In this document: one piece after another, positions 17,576 to 26,086 of the stretch | Numbering within the stretch: position 1 is the stretch's first letter | Layout of the letters: each line of letters begins with the position of its first letter | NCBI GenBank assembly: GCA_016931365.1 | Contig: JAFGEY010000560.1 | Coordinates: 1 to 59,845 of the forward strand | DNA: 59,845 nt | From: Anaerolineae bacterium | Lineage (GTDB): Bacteria > Chloroflexota > Anaerolineae > JAFGEY01 | Direction of reading: 5' to 3' | Program-made: the position numbers and the translations under genes | Notes under the pieces: generated by a model | Seen by the model: the letters and a program-made list of their open reading frames with translations, nothing else | Database searches by the model: none | What the model was told of the DNA's origin: nothing

Positions 17576-19033
17576 TCACCCTTCCTCGCTCTCGCCCATC
17601 TTTTTCTTGAGCGCCGGCGCGAGCAGTGCATACGCGTCCAGCACCGCCTGCGCCTCTTCGCGCGTTGGCGGCTCGTCGCCGTAGCGGGCAATGTCGTACA
17701 CGCGGGTGATGGTGTCCCAGGCCCCCTGCCCTTCCGGGTGCAGGGCGATCAATGTTTCCTCGTAGAGGTCCGGCGTCTGTCCCCAACGGCGCGGCGACTC
17801 GAGTGCGTCGGCCTGGGCGAGCACGGTCTGGTATACCTGCCGCACTGTACGCCGCGTATCTTGCAGGTCGTTCAAGCCCAGGAAAGGTGGCGGCTGGTGG
17901 CGGCGCAGCCCGCCCAACAGGTTTTGAAACTGTGCCTTGAGCAGATCGGTGGAGAGGATCGACTCGCGCTCCTCGACGATGCCGTCCGATTCCACTGTCG
18001 CTTCGCGTTTGCGCAGCGCACGGGCCAGCAGCCAGACCACCAACAGAATGCCCATCAGGATGACCGCGGTCTGGAAAATCTGGAACCAGATCGGCGGCAC
18101 CTCGATCGGGTTTCGCTCCAACTGCTCCATCATTTCACCCGGCGAAACTGCCGACTCGAAGGGCATCGTCATATCCCGTCGCTCTTCAGGCATTCGATCG
18201 AGCAGCGGCTCCAGCAGGCCAAAAAAGAGATAGGCAAACACATAGACGATCAACAAAAAAATCTGAACGATCGTGTCCCACAGCGGCTTAAAGATGCGAA
18301 AGCTCTCCGGCGAGATGAATTGGCTGACGAAAAGCCCAACCAAGATCAGTACGCCGATTACCCCGCTGATGGTGCCGACCCAGTAGCGATCGATACGCAA
18401 AGTAGTCCCGGTTCTGCGCTCCTGCTCGCGCATGGTGCGCGAAATCTGGGCGAACGAGAACGCCGCCATACTGGCGGCCAGGAACAGCAGCATCTGCAGC
18501 ATCAATGTGCCGCTCAGGCGGCTCATCGACTTGAAACTGATGAGCAGGATGCCTAACTGAATGGCCATCCCGATCGCAAACAGGCCGAGCACGCCTTCGT
18601 GCTGCATGCTCTGCGCCCTAAGCCCGCGCCACCATAAAAAGACGGCAAAGATCAGCGTCACCAGCGGCACGGGCAGCCGGTCGACACTGGCGTGAGTCAG
18701 ATCGAAAACAACGTCGGCAAACCACAGGTCGAGTGCCTGCGCGCCCGGCGGGATGACCAACATCCAGGCCACCAGAATGGCAATGATCGCCCCGAAAACG
18801 ACGATAAATGGGGCCATCCTGTTTTGCGTGGCAAGCTGTGCCACAGCAGCGCCAGCCAGCATAATCCCCAGACAGAGCCAGAACACAAACCCGGTCTCGG
18901 TGATCCCCGTTGTTGGCTCGTGCAAAAGCGCACTGAAAATCGGCGCGATACACACTACCTGCATCAGCGTCACCGACAGCGGGATCAAGAATATATCAAG
19001 CCAGTTCCAGCGCTTCCAAACGATGCCAAGCAT
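17576..19033 (-). CDS. DUF4129-domain membrane protein
   Basis: 485 residues. The start at ATG 19033 was chosen for GGGAGG 6 bases upstream; it overlaps the end of the DUF58 gene by 38 bases. Several transmembrane helices fill residues 10-260, a further helix lies at about 340-360 (FQTAVILMGILLVVWLLA), and a cytoplasmic C-terminal domain from about 400 matches DUF4129 (VRQVYQTVLAQADALESPRRWGQ, then a TRVYDIARYG-type ending). Third gene of a moxR-DUF58-DUF4129 set, a widespread trio thought to act in envelope or chaperone-like maturation; the exact role is not known. Confidence 0.8.
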   Translation of the reverse strand: MLGIVWKRWNWLDIFLIPLSVTLMQVVCIAPIFSALLHEPTTGITETGFVFWLCLGIMLAGAAVAQLATQNRMAPFIVVFGAIIAILVAWMLVIPPGAQALDLWFADVVFDLTHASVDRLPVPLVTLIFAVFLWWRGLRAQSMQHEGVLGLFAIGMAIQLGILLISFKSMSRLSGTLMLQMLLFLAASMAAFSFAQISRTMREQERRTGTTLRIDRYWVGTISGVIGVLILVGLFVSQFISPESFRIFKPLWDTIVQIFLLIVYVFAYLFFGLLEPLLDRMPEERRDMTMPFESAVSPGEMMEQLERNPIEVPPIWFQIFQTAVILMGILLVVWLLARALRKREATVESDGIVEERESILSTDLLKAQFQNLLGGLRRHQPPPFLGLNDLQDTRRTVRQVYQTVLAQADALESPRRWGQTPDLYEETLIALHPEGQGAWDTITRVYDIARYGDEPPTREEAQAVLDAYALLAPALKKKMGESEEG

Positions 19034-20219
19034 CGCGTCCTCCCAGATGAAATGTGTCAAAGATCGCCGGCACCGTAGGCGCCGTATCACCGACGGTCAG
19101 CAATTTGATCGGATGCCCTGCATCGCGGATACGCAGCAAGGTTGCAAACAATTCGCCATTTACCGTAGCCGTGACTGGCATGATCGTGCTGCCGTAGGGC
19201 AAAACTGGCAGTACCCGATGCAACAGCTGGTGCATTGGCACCAGGCGAAAGCCCACCAGCGGGGCCAGCGTGTCGAGAATCCGCGTACCCTGGCTCGGGC
19301 TACGCCCCGGCGACACAAAGGTCCAATAGCCGGCATTGCGCGGGCCGCCATTGACGTACAGTCCGACCGACTGGCGCATACTTAGGGCATGGATCGCCAT
19401 CGACGCGCAGGCGGTGATCACCAGTTCCAGAAATTCGGGCACAAAGTTGTACGGATAAAAGTGGGTTTGCAGATCGCAAAAGATGACCAGCGTTGGATTG
19501 GCACTGGGGTCGAAAACCTTGGTTTGCAGCTTATCGGTGCGCGCCGAGTTTTTCCAGTGAATGTGGCGCGGGCTGTCGCCCGGTACATACTCGCGCACCG
19601 TTGCCATCCGTAACGGGTCCTGGATCACCTTGCGCGTGGCCTTGACCTCGCCGCCGGGGCGCTCAAAGGGCAGGCCAAATTCTGTGACCGGGACTACTTT
19701 GGGATAAACCAGCAGGTGATCTGTGTCGCTAAAGCGCATGTATTTTTGATCCAGGCCAAACAGGTCGCCCGATATCAGCGAGACGGGGCCAAATTCGTAC
19801 AGACCGCGCTTGTTGCCCCGGACGCGATAGGTGCGCTGCAATCGCTCATACCAACGGATCGACATCAGGTCGTAGAGAAACGTGACCGTCTCTTCATCAT
19901 CGCCGACTGTGGTTGAGAGCTTGCCCGTAACCAGGGCCAGGTCGGACGGAAAGCGATCCGAAACCCACAGCCAGGGCAGCGGCAGCGGCTTCGCATTGGT
20001 GATCTCGATGCTCAAGTCGGTCTCTTCGCCGCAAAAGATGCGGTCGCTCTTGAGCTTGCGCCGGTAGGTCAGGCTGTTCAGACAGTACTTGGACCACAGC
20101 GCCGCCGCGCCAGAGGCCAGTGCCAGCAGCACACCGAACAAGACCAGTAAGTTGTATTTCATGATCAGGCCAATGACCACGATCACAAAGATGAGAAACC
20201 ACCATCTAGGGCCGATCAT
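18996..20219 (-). CDS. DUF58 domain-containing protein
   Basis: 407 residues. Two hydrophobic helices at about 6-20 and 24-42 anchor the N terminus. The DUF58 signature VREYVPGDSPRHIHWKNSART lies at about residue 208-228, followed by the VWA-like start TLVIFCDLQTH, as is usual for this family. AAGGAAA lies a few bases before the ATG. It sits between MoxR and DUF4129 genes, the classical arrangement in which the MoxR ATPase is thought to act on VWA-like partners. The Asp in FCDLQTH is in the MIDAS position, but the metal site is incomplete by eye. Confidence 0.9.
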   Translation of the reverse strand: MIGPRWWFLIFVIVVIGLIMKYNLLVLFGVLLALASGAAALWSKYCLNSLTYRRKLKSDRIFCGEETDLSIEITNAKPLPLPWLWVSDRFPSDLALVTGKLSTTVGDDEETVTFLYDLMSIRWYERLQRTYRVRGNKRGLYEFGPVSLISGDLFGLDQKYMRFSDTDHLLVYPKVVPVTEFGLPFERPGGEVKATRKVIQDPLRMATVREYVPGDSPRHIHWKNSARTDKLQTKVFDPSANPTLVIFCDLQTHFYPYNFVPEFLELVITACASMAIHALSMRQSVGLYVNGGPRNAGYWTFVSPGRSPSQGTRILDTLAPLVGFRLVPMHQLLHRVLPVLPYGSTIMPVTATVNGELFATLLRIRDAGHPIKLLTVGDTAPTVPAIFDTFHLGGRDAWHRLEALELA

Positions 20220-20254
20220 ACCATTTCCTTTATCTTGAGAACCTGGGTTCTTGA

Positions 20255-20287
20255 TTTATTCAAGCACCGAGTTTATTCAAGCACCGA
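20255..20287. repeat. 17-base tandem duplication across the moxR stop codon
   Basis: TTTATTCAAGCACCGA occurs at 20255-20270 and again at 20272-20287, separated by one G. The right-hand copy encodes the last codons and stop of the MoxR protein; the left-hand copy is just downstream of the stop on the coding strand. Confidence 0.9.
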
Positions 20288-21244
20288 CCAGCGTTCTTCG
20301 ACCGGCACCGGCACTTGAGCCAGCACCTGCGACAAAAGCGCAGCGACCGATTGGCCACGCAGCCGTATTGCCACGCTGGGAATGACGCGGTGGGTCAAGA
20401 TCGATTCGGCGAGGTATTGGATGTCGTCAGGCACCACATAATTGCGCCCACGCACAGCGGCCAACGCCTGGCTGGCGCGATAGAGGGCCATCGAACCGCG
20501 CGGGCTGACACCGAGAGCAAAAGTTTCCTGGTCGCGCGAGGCCTGCGCCAGGGCGATGATATATCGCTCTAAATGCTCGTGGACGTATACATCACGGCAA
20601 ATGGGGATCAATTCGCGGATGTTCTGTGCCGAGGCCACCGCTTGTAATGTATCCAGTGGGTCAGTGACGCGGAAACGGCGCAAAATCGCCCGCTCCTCCT
20701 CAGTCTCGGGATAGCCCAGGCGGAGGCGCATCAAAAAGCGATCGACCTGAGCCTCAGGCAGCGGGAACGTGCCCTCCAACTCGATTGGGTTTTGGGTCGC
20801 CAGGACAAGAAAGGGACGCGGCAGCGGACGCGTTACACCGTCGACTGTGACCTGGCGCTCCTGCATCGCCTCCAGCAGCGCGCTCTGTGTGCGCGGGCCG
20901 GCGCGGTTGATCTCGTCGGCGAGGACGATCTGGGTCATCACCGGGCCGGGGCGGTATTCAAACTCGGCAGTGCGCTGGTTGAACACACTCACACCAGTAA
21001 TGTCAGTGGGCAGCAGGTCGGGAGTGAACTGGATGCGCGCAAACGAGCAGTCAAGGCTGCGGGCCAGCGACTTGGCCAACATCGTCTTGCCGACGCCGGG
21101 CACGTCTTCCAGCAAAACATGGCCTTCGCACAACAGCGAAACGAGCAATTGCTCGATCACGGTCTCTTTGCCTACAATCACCTGGCTGATGTTATCGTGG
21201 ATGCGCTTGGCGAATGCTTGAACTCGGGCTATGTCGGGGGTCAT
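20273..21244 (-). CDS. MoxR-family AAA+ ATPase
   Basis: 323 residues from ATG 21244, preceded at 5 bases by AAGGAGG; the frame extends further upstream but without support. Walker A is EDVPGVGKTMLAKS (about residue 44), Walker B/DE is IVLADEINRAGPRTQ (about 108), with sensor ATQNPIELEGTFPLPEAQ and the arginine region QVDRFLMR following. Length and motifs fit MoxR proteins, which act as chaperone-like ATPases on VWA-containing partners. First gene of the moxR-DUF58-DUF4129 operon. The C-terminal coding end is duplicated in tandem just after the stop. Confidence 0.92.
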   Translation of the reverse strand: MTPDIARVQAFAKRIHDNISQVIVGKETVIEQLLVSLLCEGHVLLEDVPGVGKTMLAKSLARSLDCSFARIQFTPDLLPTDITGVSVFNQRTAEFEYRPGPVMTQIVLADEINRAGPRTQSALLEAMQERQVTVDGVTRPLPRPFLVLATQNPIELEGTFPLPEAQVDRFLMRLRLGYPETEEERAILRRFRVTDPLDTLQAVASAQNIRELIPICRDVYVHEHLERYIIALAQASRDQETFALGVSPRGSMALYRASQALAAVRGRNYVVPDDIQYLAESILTHRVIPSVAIRLRGQSVAALLSQVLAQVPVPVEERWSVLE

Positions 21245-21272
21245 TGGTTCCTCCTTGGAGCAAAAGTGCTTT

Positions 21273-21301
21273 ATTTTACTCCAAGTGGACGTTAAAGACA
21301 A
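21273..21301 (-). promoter_or_regulatory. Putative promoter for the moxR operon
   Basis: On the minus strand TTGTCT (21301-21296), a 17-base spacer and TAAAAT (21278-21273), 28 bases before the moxR ATG. Confidence 0.45.
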
Positions 21302-21335
21302 ACTGACTGTCGTTTGAAAGCACTAGAACTTTTGG

Positions 21336-21352
21336 CCGATCCGTGGTACAAT
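21336..21352 (+). promoter_or_regulatory. Possible extended -10 promoter for pepF-malQ
   Basis: TGGTACAAT gives an extended -10 with TACAAT at 21347-21352, 30 bases before the pepF ATG. No good -35 is visible at normal spacing, which is tolerated for extended -10 promoters. Confidence 0.35.
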
Positions 21353-21382
21353 AGCCGTATCTCAATCAAGGGAGCATCTTGG

Positions 21383-23158
21383 ATGAAGCAATATCAATTC
21401 GAACAAACCCATTGGAGCCTGACCGACCTCTTCTCCTCCCCCACAAGCTCAGAGTTCGACCAGATCACTGCCGCGCTCGACGCCGCAGTTTTTGCTCTGG
21501 AACAGCTACGCGAAAAACTGACATCTGACATAGACTCGCTCGTTTTTTTGGGCGCTCTCAACCTGATCGAGCGAATTTATACCCTGAGCGCACGCCTCGA
21601 CGCGTATGGCGGCCTATGGTTTGAGTCGGACACGCAATCGCAGGAGGCGCTCAGCTACCGGAGCCGGATGGATCAACGCCTGACCGACGTGCAAAATCGC
21701 ACCTTGTTCTTTTCGCTGTGGTGGAAATCGCTCGACGCCGGGTCGGCTGAACGGCTGATGGCTGTCAGCGGCGACGATCGCTATTACCTGGAGAGCCTGC
21801 GCCGCTTCAAACCGCACACGCTATCCGAGCCGGAAGAAAAGGTGATCAACCTCAAGGACGTTAACGGCGTCAATGCACTGACAACCATCTATTCGATGCT
21901 GACCAACAAGTTTACTTTCCAGATTGTGATCGACGGTGAGAGAAAGGAACTCACCCGTGCCGAGTTGATGGTTTATGTACGCAGCCCCCGCCCCGAACTG
22001 CGCGCTGCCGCTTACCGGGAACTATATCGCGTCTACGGCGAACAGGGCGCCGTGCTGGCCCAGATTTACAACCACATCGTCCGCGATTGGACGAGCGAGA
22101 ATATAGACTTGCGTCAATTCTCATCGCCTATTGCCGTGCGCAACCTGGCCAATGATATCCCCGACGCCGTCGCCGACACACTGCTTCAGGTCTCGCGCCA
22201 GAACGTCGGTGTTTTTCAACGCTACTTTCGCTGGAAGGCCCGGCGGCTTGGCATAGATCGCCTGCGTCGCTACGATATCTATGCCCCGGTCAGCACGTCA
22301 GACAAGACCTATCCCTTTACCAAAGCCGCCGACCTGATCCTTGACACTTTTGAGCAGTTCTCCCCTACCCTGGCCGAACAGGCGCGGCAGGTCTTCGCCA
22401 ACCAACATCTCGATGCGGAGATTCGCAAAGGTAAGGCCGGCGGAGCGTTTTGCGCTGGCGTGTTGCCCGGACTGACGCCCTGGGTGCATATGAACTATAC
22501 TGGCAAAGCCAACGATGTGGGAACGTTGGCCCACGAGTTAGGCCACGCTGTCCACGCCTTGATGGCGGCCGAGCATTCATCGCTGACCTTTCACTCGGCG
22601 CTGCCGCTGGCTGAGACGGCCTCGGTCTTTGCCGAGCAACTGCTCACCGACCGCCTGCTGGCTGAAGAGCCGGATGTCGCCGTGCGGCGCGACCTGCTCG
22701 TTAACGCCATAGACGATGCTTATGCCACAGTGCTTCGACAGGCCTATTTTGTCCTCTTTGAGCGGCAGGCCCACCAGATGATCGTCGATCAGGGCGCGAC
22801 CGCCGACGAACTGTGTGCGGTTTACCTCGACAACCTGGGCGAGCAGTTTGGCGATGCAGTCGAGATCGGCGACGAATTCAAATGGGAATGGGTGTCGATC
22901 CCGCACATTTACGACGTGCCTTTTTATTGTTATGCTTACAGTTTCGGTCAATTGCTGGTGCTTGCGCTGTATCGGCAGTACAAGGCGCAGGGCGACGGCT
23001 TTATCCCCAAGTATCTGCGCATCCTGACTCACGGCGGCGCCAAAAGCCCCGCGTTTATCTTGACCGAGGCCGGCGTTGATGTGACTTCGTCTGTGTTCTG
23101 GCAGGGTGGATTTGATGTGATCAATGGATTGATCGACGAACTGGAGGCATTGGAATGA
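21383..23158 (+). CDS. pepF: M3-family oligoendopeptidase (PepF-like)
   Basis: 591 residues from ATG 21383, preceded at 8 bases by GGGAG. M3 peptidases are cytoplasmic zinc enzymes that cut short peptides. The zinc site HELGHAVHAL is at about residue 383, with the third ligand in LAETASVFAEQLL about 26 residues later. Other family features are TWSLTDLFSSPTS-like N terminus (here HWSLTDLF), MNYTGKANDVGTLAHE upstream of the metal site, and FYCYAYSFGQLLVLALY near the C terminus. The stop overlaps malQ by ATGA, implying coupled translation. Length is close to the roughly 600 residues of bacterial oligoendopeptidase F. Confidence 0.9.
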   Translation: MKQYQFEQTHWSLTDLFSSPTSSEFDQITAALDAAVFALEQLREKLTSDIDSLVFLGALNLIERIYTLSARLDAYGGLWFESDTQSQEALSYRSRMDQRLTDVQNRTLFFSLWWKSLDAGSAERLMAVSGDDRYYLESLRRFKPHTLSEPEEKVINLKDVNGVNALTTIYSMLTNKFTFQIVIDGERKELTRAELMVYVRSPRPELRAAAYRELYRVYGEQGAVLAQIYNHIVRDWTSENIDLRQFSSPIAVRNLANDIPDAVADTLLQVSRQNVGVFQRYFRWKARRLGIDRLRRYDIYAPVSTSDKTYPFTKAADLILDTFEQFSPTLAEQARQVFANQHLDAEIRKGKAGGAFCAGVLPGLTPWVHMNYTGKANDVGTLAHELGHAVHALMAAEHSSLTFHSALPLAETASVFAEQLLTDRLLAEEPDVAVRRDLLVNAIDDAYATVLRQAYFVLFERQAHQMIVDQGATADELCAVYLDNLGEQFGDAVEIGDEFKWEWVSIPHIYDVPFYCYAYSFGQLLVLALYRQYKAQGDGFIPKYLRILTHGGAKSPAFILTEAGVDVTSSVFWQGGFDVINGLIDELEALE

Positions 23159-24684
23159 CCCCATCGCGCTCAAGCGGCGTGCTCTTGCATCCTACCTCTT
23201 TTCCCGGCCCGTATGGCATCGGCGATCTGGGTCAGGAAGCGCACTATTTTGTTGACTTTCTGGTCGCTGCCAAACAGAGCTTGTGGCAGGTGCTGCCCCT
23301 CGGCCCGACCGGGTTTGGCGACTCGCCGTATGCGTCTTTTTCGTCGCACGCCGGCAACCCGCTGTTGATCAACCTGGAAGCGTTAGTTCAGGAAGGCGAT
23401 CTGCTCGCACAAGACTTGGCCTCTGTGCCTGCTTTTCCCTCCGGCTATGTCGATTTTGGCCCGGTGATCACCTACAAAACCAATCTGCTGCGTCAGGCAG
23501 CACATTGTTTCCAGGCGACGGCGCTGACAGAACGCAAGCTGGCTTTTGAGACCTTTTGTGCCGCAAAAACGTACTGGCTCGACGATTTTGCCCTCTTTAT
23601 GGCCCTCAAGGATGCGCATCGCGGCGCGCCGTGGAATATGTGGGAGATCGATCTGATCCAGCGCAAGCCACAGGCACTGGACAAGTGGCGCAAAGAACTG
23701 GCCGACGAAATTTATTTTTTCAAATACACCCAGTTCCAGTTTTTCCGCCAGTGGGCACACGTCAAGCAGTATGCCAATCAGCGCGGGATCAGGATCGTCG
23801 GCGACATCCCCATTTTTGTCGCACCAGACAGCGCCGATGCCTGGGCCGCATCTGACATCTTTTATATGGACGACCAGGGCAAGCTAACCGTTGTCGCCGG
23901 GGTGCCGCCCGACTATTTTAGCTCTACCGGACAGCGCTGGGGCAACCCGCTCTATCGCTGGGACGTTTTGGCTGCCGACGGGTACGCGTGGTGGCTTCAA
24001 CGCATCCGCTCAGTGCTCGAAATGGTCGACATTCTGCGCATCGACCACTTTCGCGGCTTTCAGGATTATTGGGAGATTCCCGCCGAAGAACCGACGGCAA
24101 TCAAAGGGCGCTGGTTGCCCGGCCCCGGCGATGACCTGTTCAAGGCGCTGCGCCAAGGGCTTACCGGATCATCAGAAGGCGCACTTGCAATCATTGCTGA
24201 AGACCTGGGCATCATCAGCGACGAAGTGCGCGCGCTGCGCAAGCGAGTCGGCTTGCCGGGGATGAAGGTGCTTCATTTTGCCTTTTCCGAAGACGCTGAC
24301 CACGAGTACTTGCCCCACAACTATGAAGGCAGCGATTACGTCGTCTACCTGGGCACGCACGACAACGATACGACAATCGGCTGGTTCAGCGCGCTTTCCC
24401 CTCAAGAGCGCGAGTTTGTGTTGCGCTACCTGGGTCGCGACGGGCACGACGTCGTGTGGGGTATGATGCATCTGGCCTTTATGTCGATCGCCGAAACGGC
24501 CATCGTCACACTCCAGGACCTGCTCAAGCTGGGCGGCGAAGCACGAATGAATACTCCCGGAACACTCGGTGGCGGCAACTGGGCCTGGCGATACTGGCCC
24601 GGCGCGTTGTATGATGGCATTGCTGGGTGGCTGGGTGATCTGACGCAAACCTTTGGGCGCGCACCCAAAATTGAGACTAGATGA
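23155..24684 (+). CDS. malQ: 4-alpha-glucanotransferase (amylomaltase, GH77)
   Basis: 509 residues, the standard length of the short bacterial amylomaltases, which transfer alpha-1,4-glucan segments in maltodextrin and glycogen metabolism. The N terminus SSGVLLHPTSFPGPYGIGDLG is characteristic. Catalytic regions are visible: GDIPIFVAPDSADAW, the nucleophile Asp in LRIDHFRGF (about residue 298), the acid/base Glu in IIAEDLG (about 345) and the stabilising Asp in GTHDNDT (about 400). It overlaps pepF by 4 bases. Cytoplasmic. Confidence 0.95.
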   Translation: MTPSRSSGVLLHPTSFPGPYGIGDLGQEAHYFVDFLVAAKQSLWQVLPLGPTGFGDSPYASFSSHAGNPLLINLEALVQEGDLLAQDLASVPAFPSGYVDFGPVITYKTNLLRQAAHCFQATALTERKLAFETFCAAKTYWLDDFALFMALKDAHRGAPWNMWEIDLIQRKPQALDKWRKELADEIYFFKYTQFQFFRQWAHVKQYANQRGIRIVGDIPIFVAPDSADAWAASDIFYMDDQGKLTVVAGVPPDYFSSTGQRWGNPLYRWDVLAADGYAWWLQRIRSVLEMVDILRIDHFRGFQDYWEIPAEEPTAIKGRWLPGPGDDLFKALRQGLTGSSEGALAIIAEDLGIISDEVRALRKRVGLPGMKVLHFAFSEDADHEYLPHNYEGSDYVVYLGTHDNDTTIGWFSALSPQEREFVLRYLGRDGHDVVWGMMHLAFMSIAETAIVTLQDLLKLGGEARMNTPGTLGGGNWAWRYWPGALYDGIAGWLGDLTQTFGRAPKIETR

Positions 24685-24719
24685 ACAGATTTTGATACCT
24701 CATAAAAGGAGCCGATGAA

Positions 24720-25022
24720 ATGGCAGACAGCAAAAACCGCAAGCTGGAATCGCTGGTATCCTTACTTGAAGCTTATGACCGGATGATGCGGGAGGTTTCC
24801 TCAGAAGAGTTTGCTGCGTCAAACATCTTTGCGGTGTGGATGCAGCAGGTTGCCTCTACCTTGCTGATCACCGATATGGAGTTTGAGCGCCGTATCTGGG
24901 AAGAGGTTCGCAAGATCAAGGTTTCACTGCACGAGCGGCCGGCTTTTGACGCCTATGGGCTTGGCATGCGCGCCATGCTGGTGGGAATGATCCACAATAT
25001 TGAAAAGGAGACCAATCAATGA
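24720..25022 (+). CDS. Small unknown protein, paralogue of the next gene
   Basis: 100 residues, largely helical and acidic, no membrane segment. I do not recognise it. It aligns with the following 93-residue protein along its whole length: FAVWMQQVASTL against LEAWLQQVSSAL, RRIWEEVRKIKV against LALWDQVRQVTV, and MRAMLVGMIHNIE against MRAILLGFLSRIE. AAAAGGAG lies 8 bases before the ATG. The stop overlaps the next start by ATGA. Tandem paralogues read from one message may form a heterodimer. Confidence 0.75.
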   Translation: MADSKNRKLESLVSLLEAYDRMMREVSSEEFAASNIFAVWMQQVASTLLITDMEFERRIWEEVRKIKVSLHERPAFDAYGLGMRAMLVGMIHNIEKETNQ

Positions 25023-25300
25023 ATTATAAAGAAGAAATGCTCGAAATGTTGAGCAAAGCGGGCGAAATGCTGGTCGACAAGATGTCGCCGCAAGAGGCCC
25101 GCGAGTCCAATTTGCTCGAAGCCTGGCTGCAACAGGTCTCGTCGGCGCTCAAGGCTGTGAGGATGGACGAGGAGCTGGCCTTGTGGGATCAGGTGCGACA
25201 AGTCACAGTCAAAGTCGACAGCGAAGCCGGGTTTACCATTTACGTAACCTCGATGCGGGCGATCTTGCTTGGGTTCCTTTCCCGCATTGAAACGCGATGA
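25019..25300 (+). CDS. Small unknown protein, second tandem paralogue
   Basis: 93 residues, helical, no membrane segment. It shares the pattern W-x-QQVxSxL, a central W-x-x-VR and a C-terminal SMRAILLGF stretch with the protein encoded just upstream, so the two arose by duplication. Its start and stop overlap its neighbours by 4 bases each, which makes it part of a tightly coupled trio with the DppA-like peptidase. No function can be assigned. Confidence 0.75.
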   Translation: MNYKEEMLEMLSKAGEMLVDKMSPQEARESNLLEAWLQQVSSALKAVRMDEELALWDQVRQVTVKVDSEAGFTIYVTSMRAILLGFLSRIETR

Positions 25301-26073
25301 AACTCTACATCATCACCGACCTGGAAGGCGTTGCCGGAGTGCAGCGCTGGGAGCAGACGCGCGAACGTGGCCCGCTCAACGAACAGGCGATCCGCCTACT
25401 GACCGCCGAAGTTAATGCTGCCATCGATGGCATTCTCGATGCCGAACCGCAAGCTGAGGTGGTGGTCTGGGACGGGCACGGCAGCGGCGGCATCGATATA
25501 GAGCGGCTGCATTCCCGGGCACGTTTTATCCCTCGCGGACCAATCGCGCCGCCTTATTTTCTCGATGAGGGCTTTGAGGCCCTCTTTTTTGTCGGCCAGC
25601 ATGCGATGGCCGGCACGCCGGATGCGCCACTGAGCCATACCTACAGCTCTAAAACAATCGAGTACTATAAACTCAACGGCATTCTGATGGGCGAGTTTGG
25701 TTGCCGTGCGGCGCTGGCCGGCAGCCTGGGCATTCCGGCGGCGTTTATCTCGGGTGACGACAAGGCCGTCGCCGAAGCCTGTGCACTGGTGTCTGGCATC
25801 TATGGTGCGGTGGTCAAAGAGGGACGCGGCATTGAAATGGCGCTTCACCTCTCACCGGCGCAGGCGCGCGATCTGATTCGCGAGAGGGCAACTGAAGCCA
25901 CCAGGCACATCGACGACATATCGCTTTTCGTCCTCAAAGCCCCCTATGTACAAGAGATTCGTCTACTCGAAAGTGTGGATGTAACGTCCTATGCTCACGA
26001 TGAGCGGCTTGAGCAAATTGATGAGCGAACGTTCGTTCTGCGCAGCGAAAGCATAACCGGGCTGCGCATTTGA
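25297..26073 (+). CDS. M55-family D-aminopeptidase (DppA-like)
   Basis: 258 residues, close to the roughly 270 of Bacillus DppA, a zinc D-aminopeptidase that removes N-terminal D-residues. Family metal motifs are seen: TDLEGVAG at residue 7, VWDGHGSGG at about 58, FVGQHAMAGT at about 97 and MGEFGCRAALAG at about 128, with SGDDKAV later. The start overlaps the upstream small gene by ATGA. Likely cytoplasmic and involved in recovery of D-amino-acid peptides from peptidoglycan; the small paralogues may be partners. Confidence 0.88.
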   Translation: MKLYIITDLEGVAGVQRWEQTRERGPLNEQAIRLLTAEVNAAIDGILDAEPQAEVVVWDGHGSGGIDIERLHSRARFIPRGPIAPPYFLDEGFEALFFVGQHAMAGTPDAPLSHTYSSKTIEYYKLNGILMGEFGCRAALAGSLGIPAAFISGDDKAVAEACALVSGIYGAVVKEGRGIEMALHLSPAQARDLIRERATEATRHIDDISLFVLKAPYVQEIRLLESVDVTSYAHDERLEQIDERTFVLRSESITGLRI

Positions 26074-26086
26074 CCAGGATCTGCCC

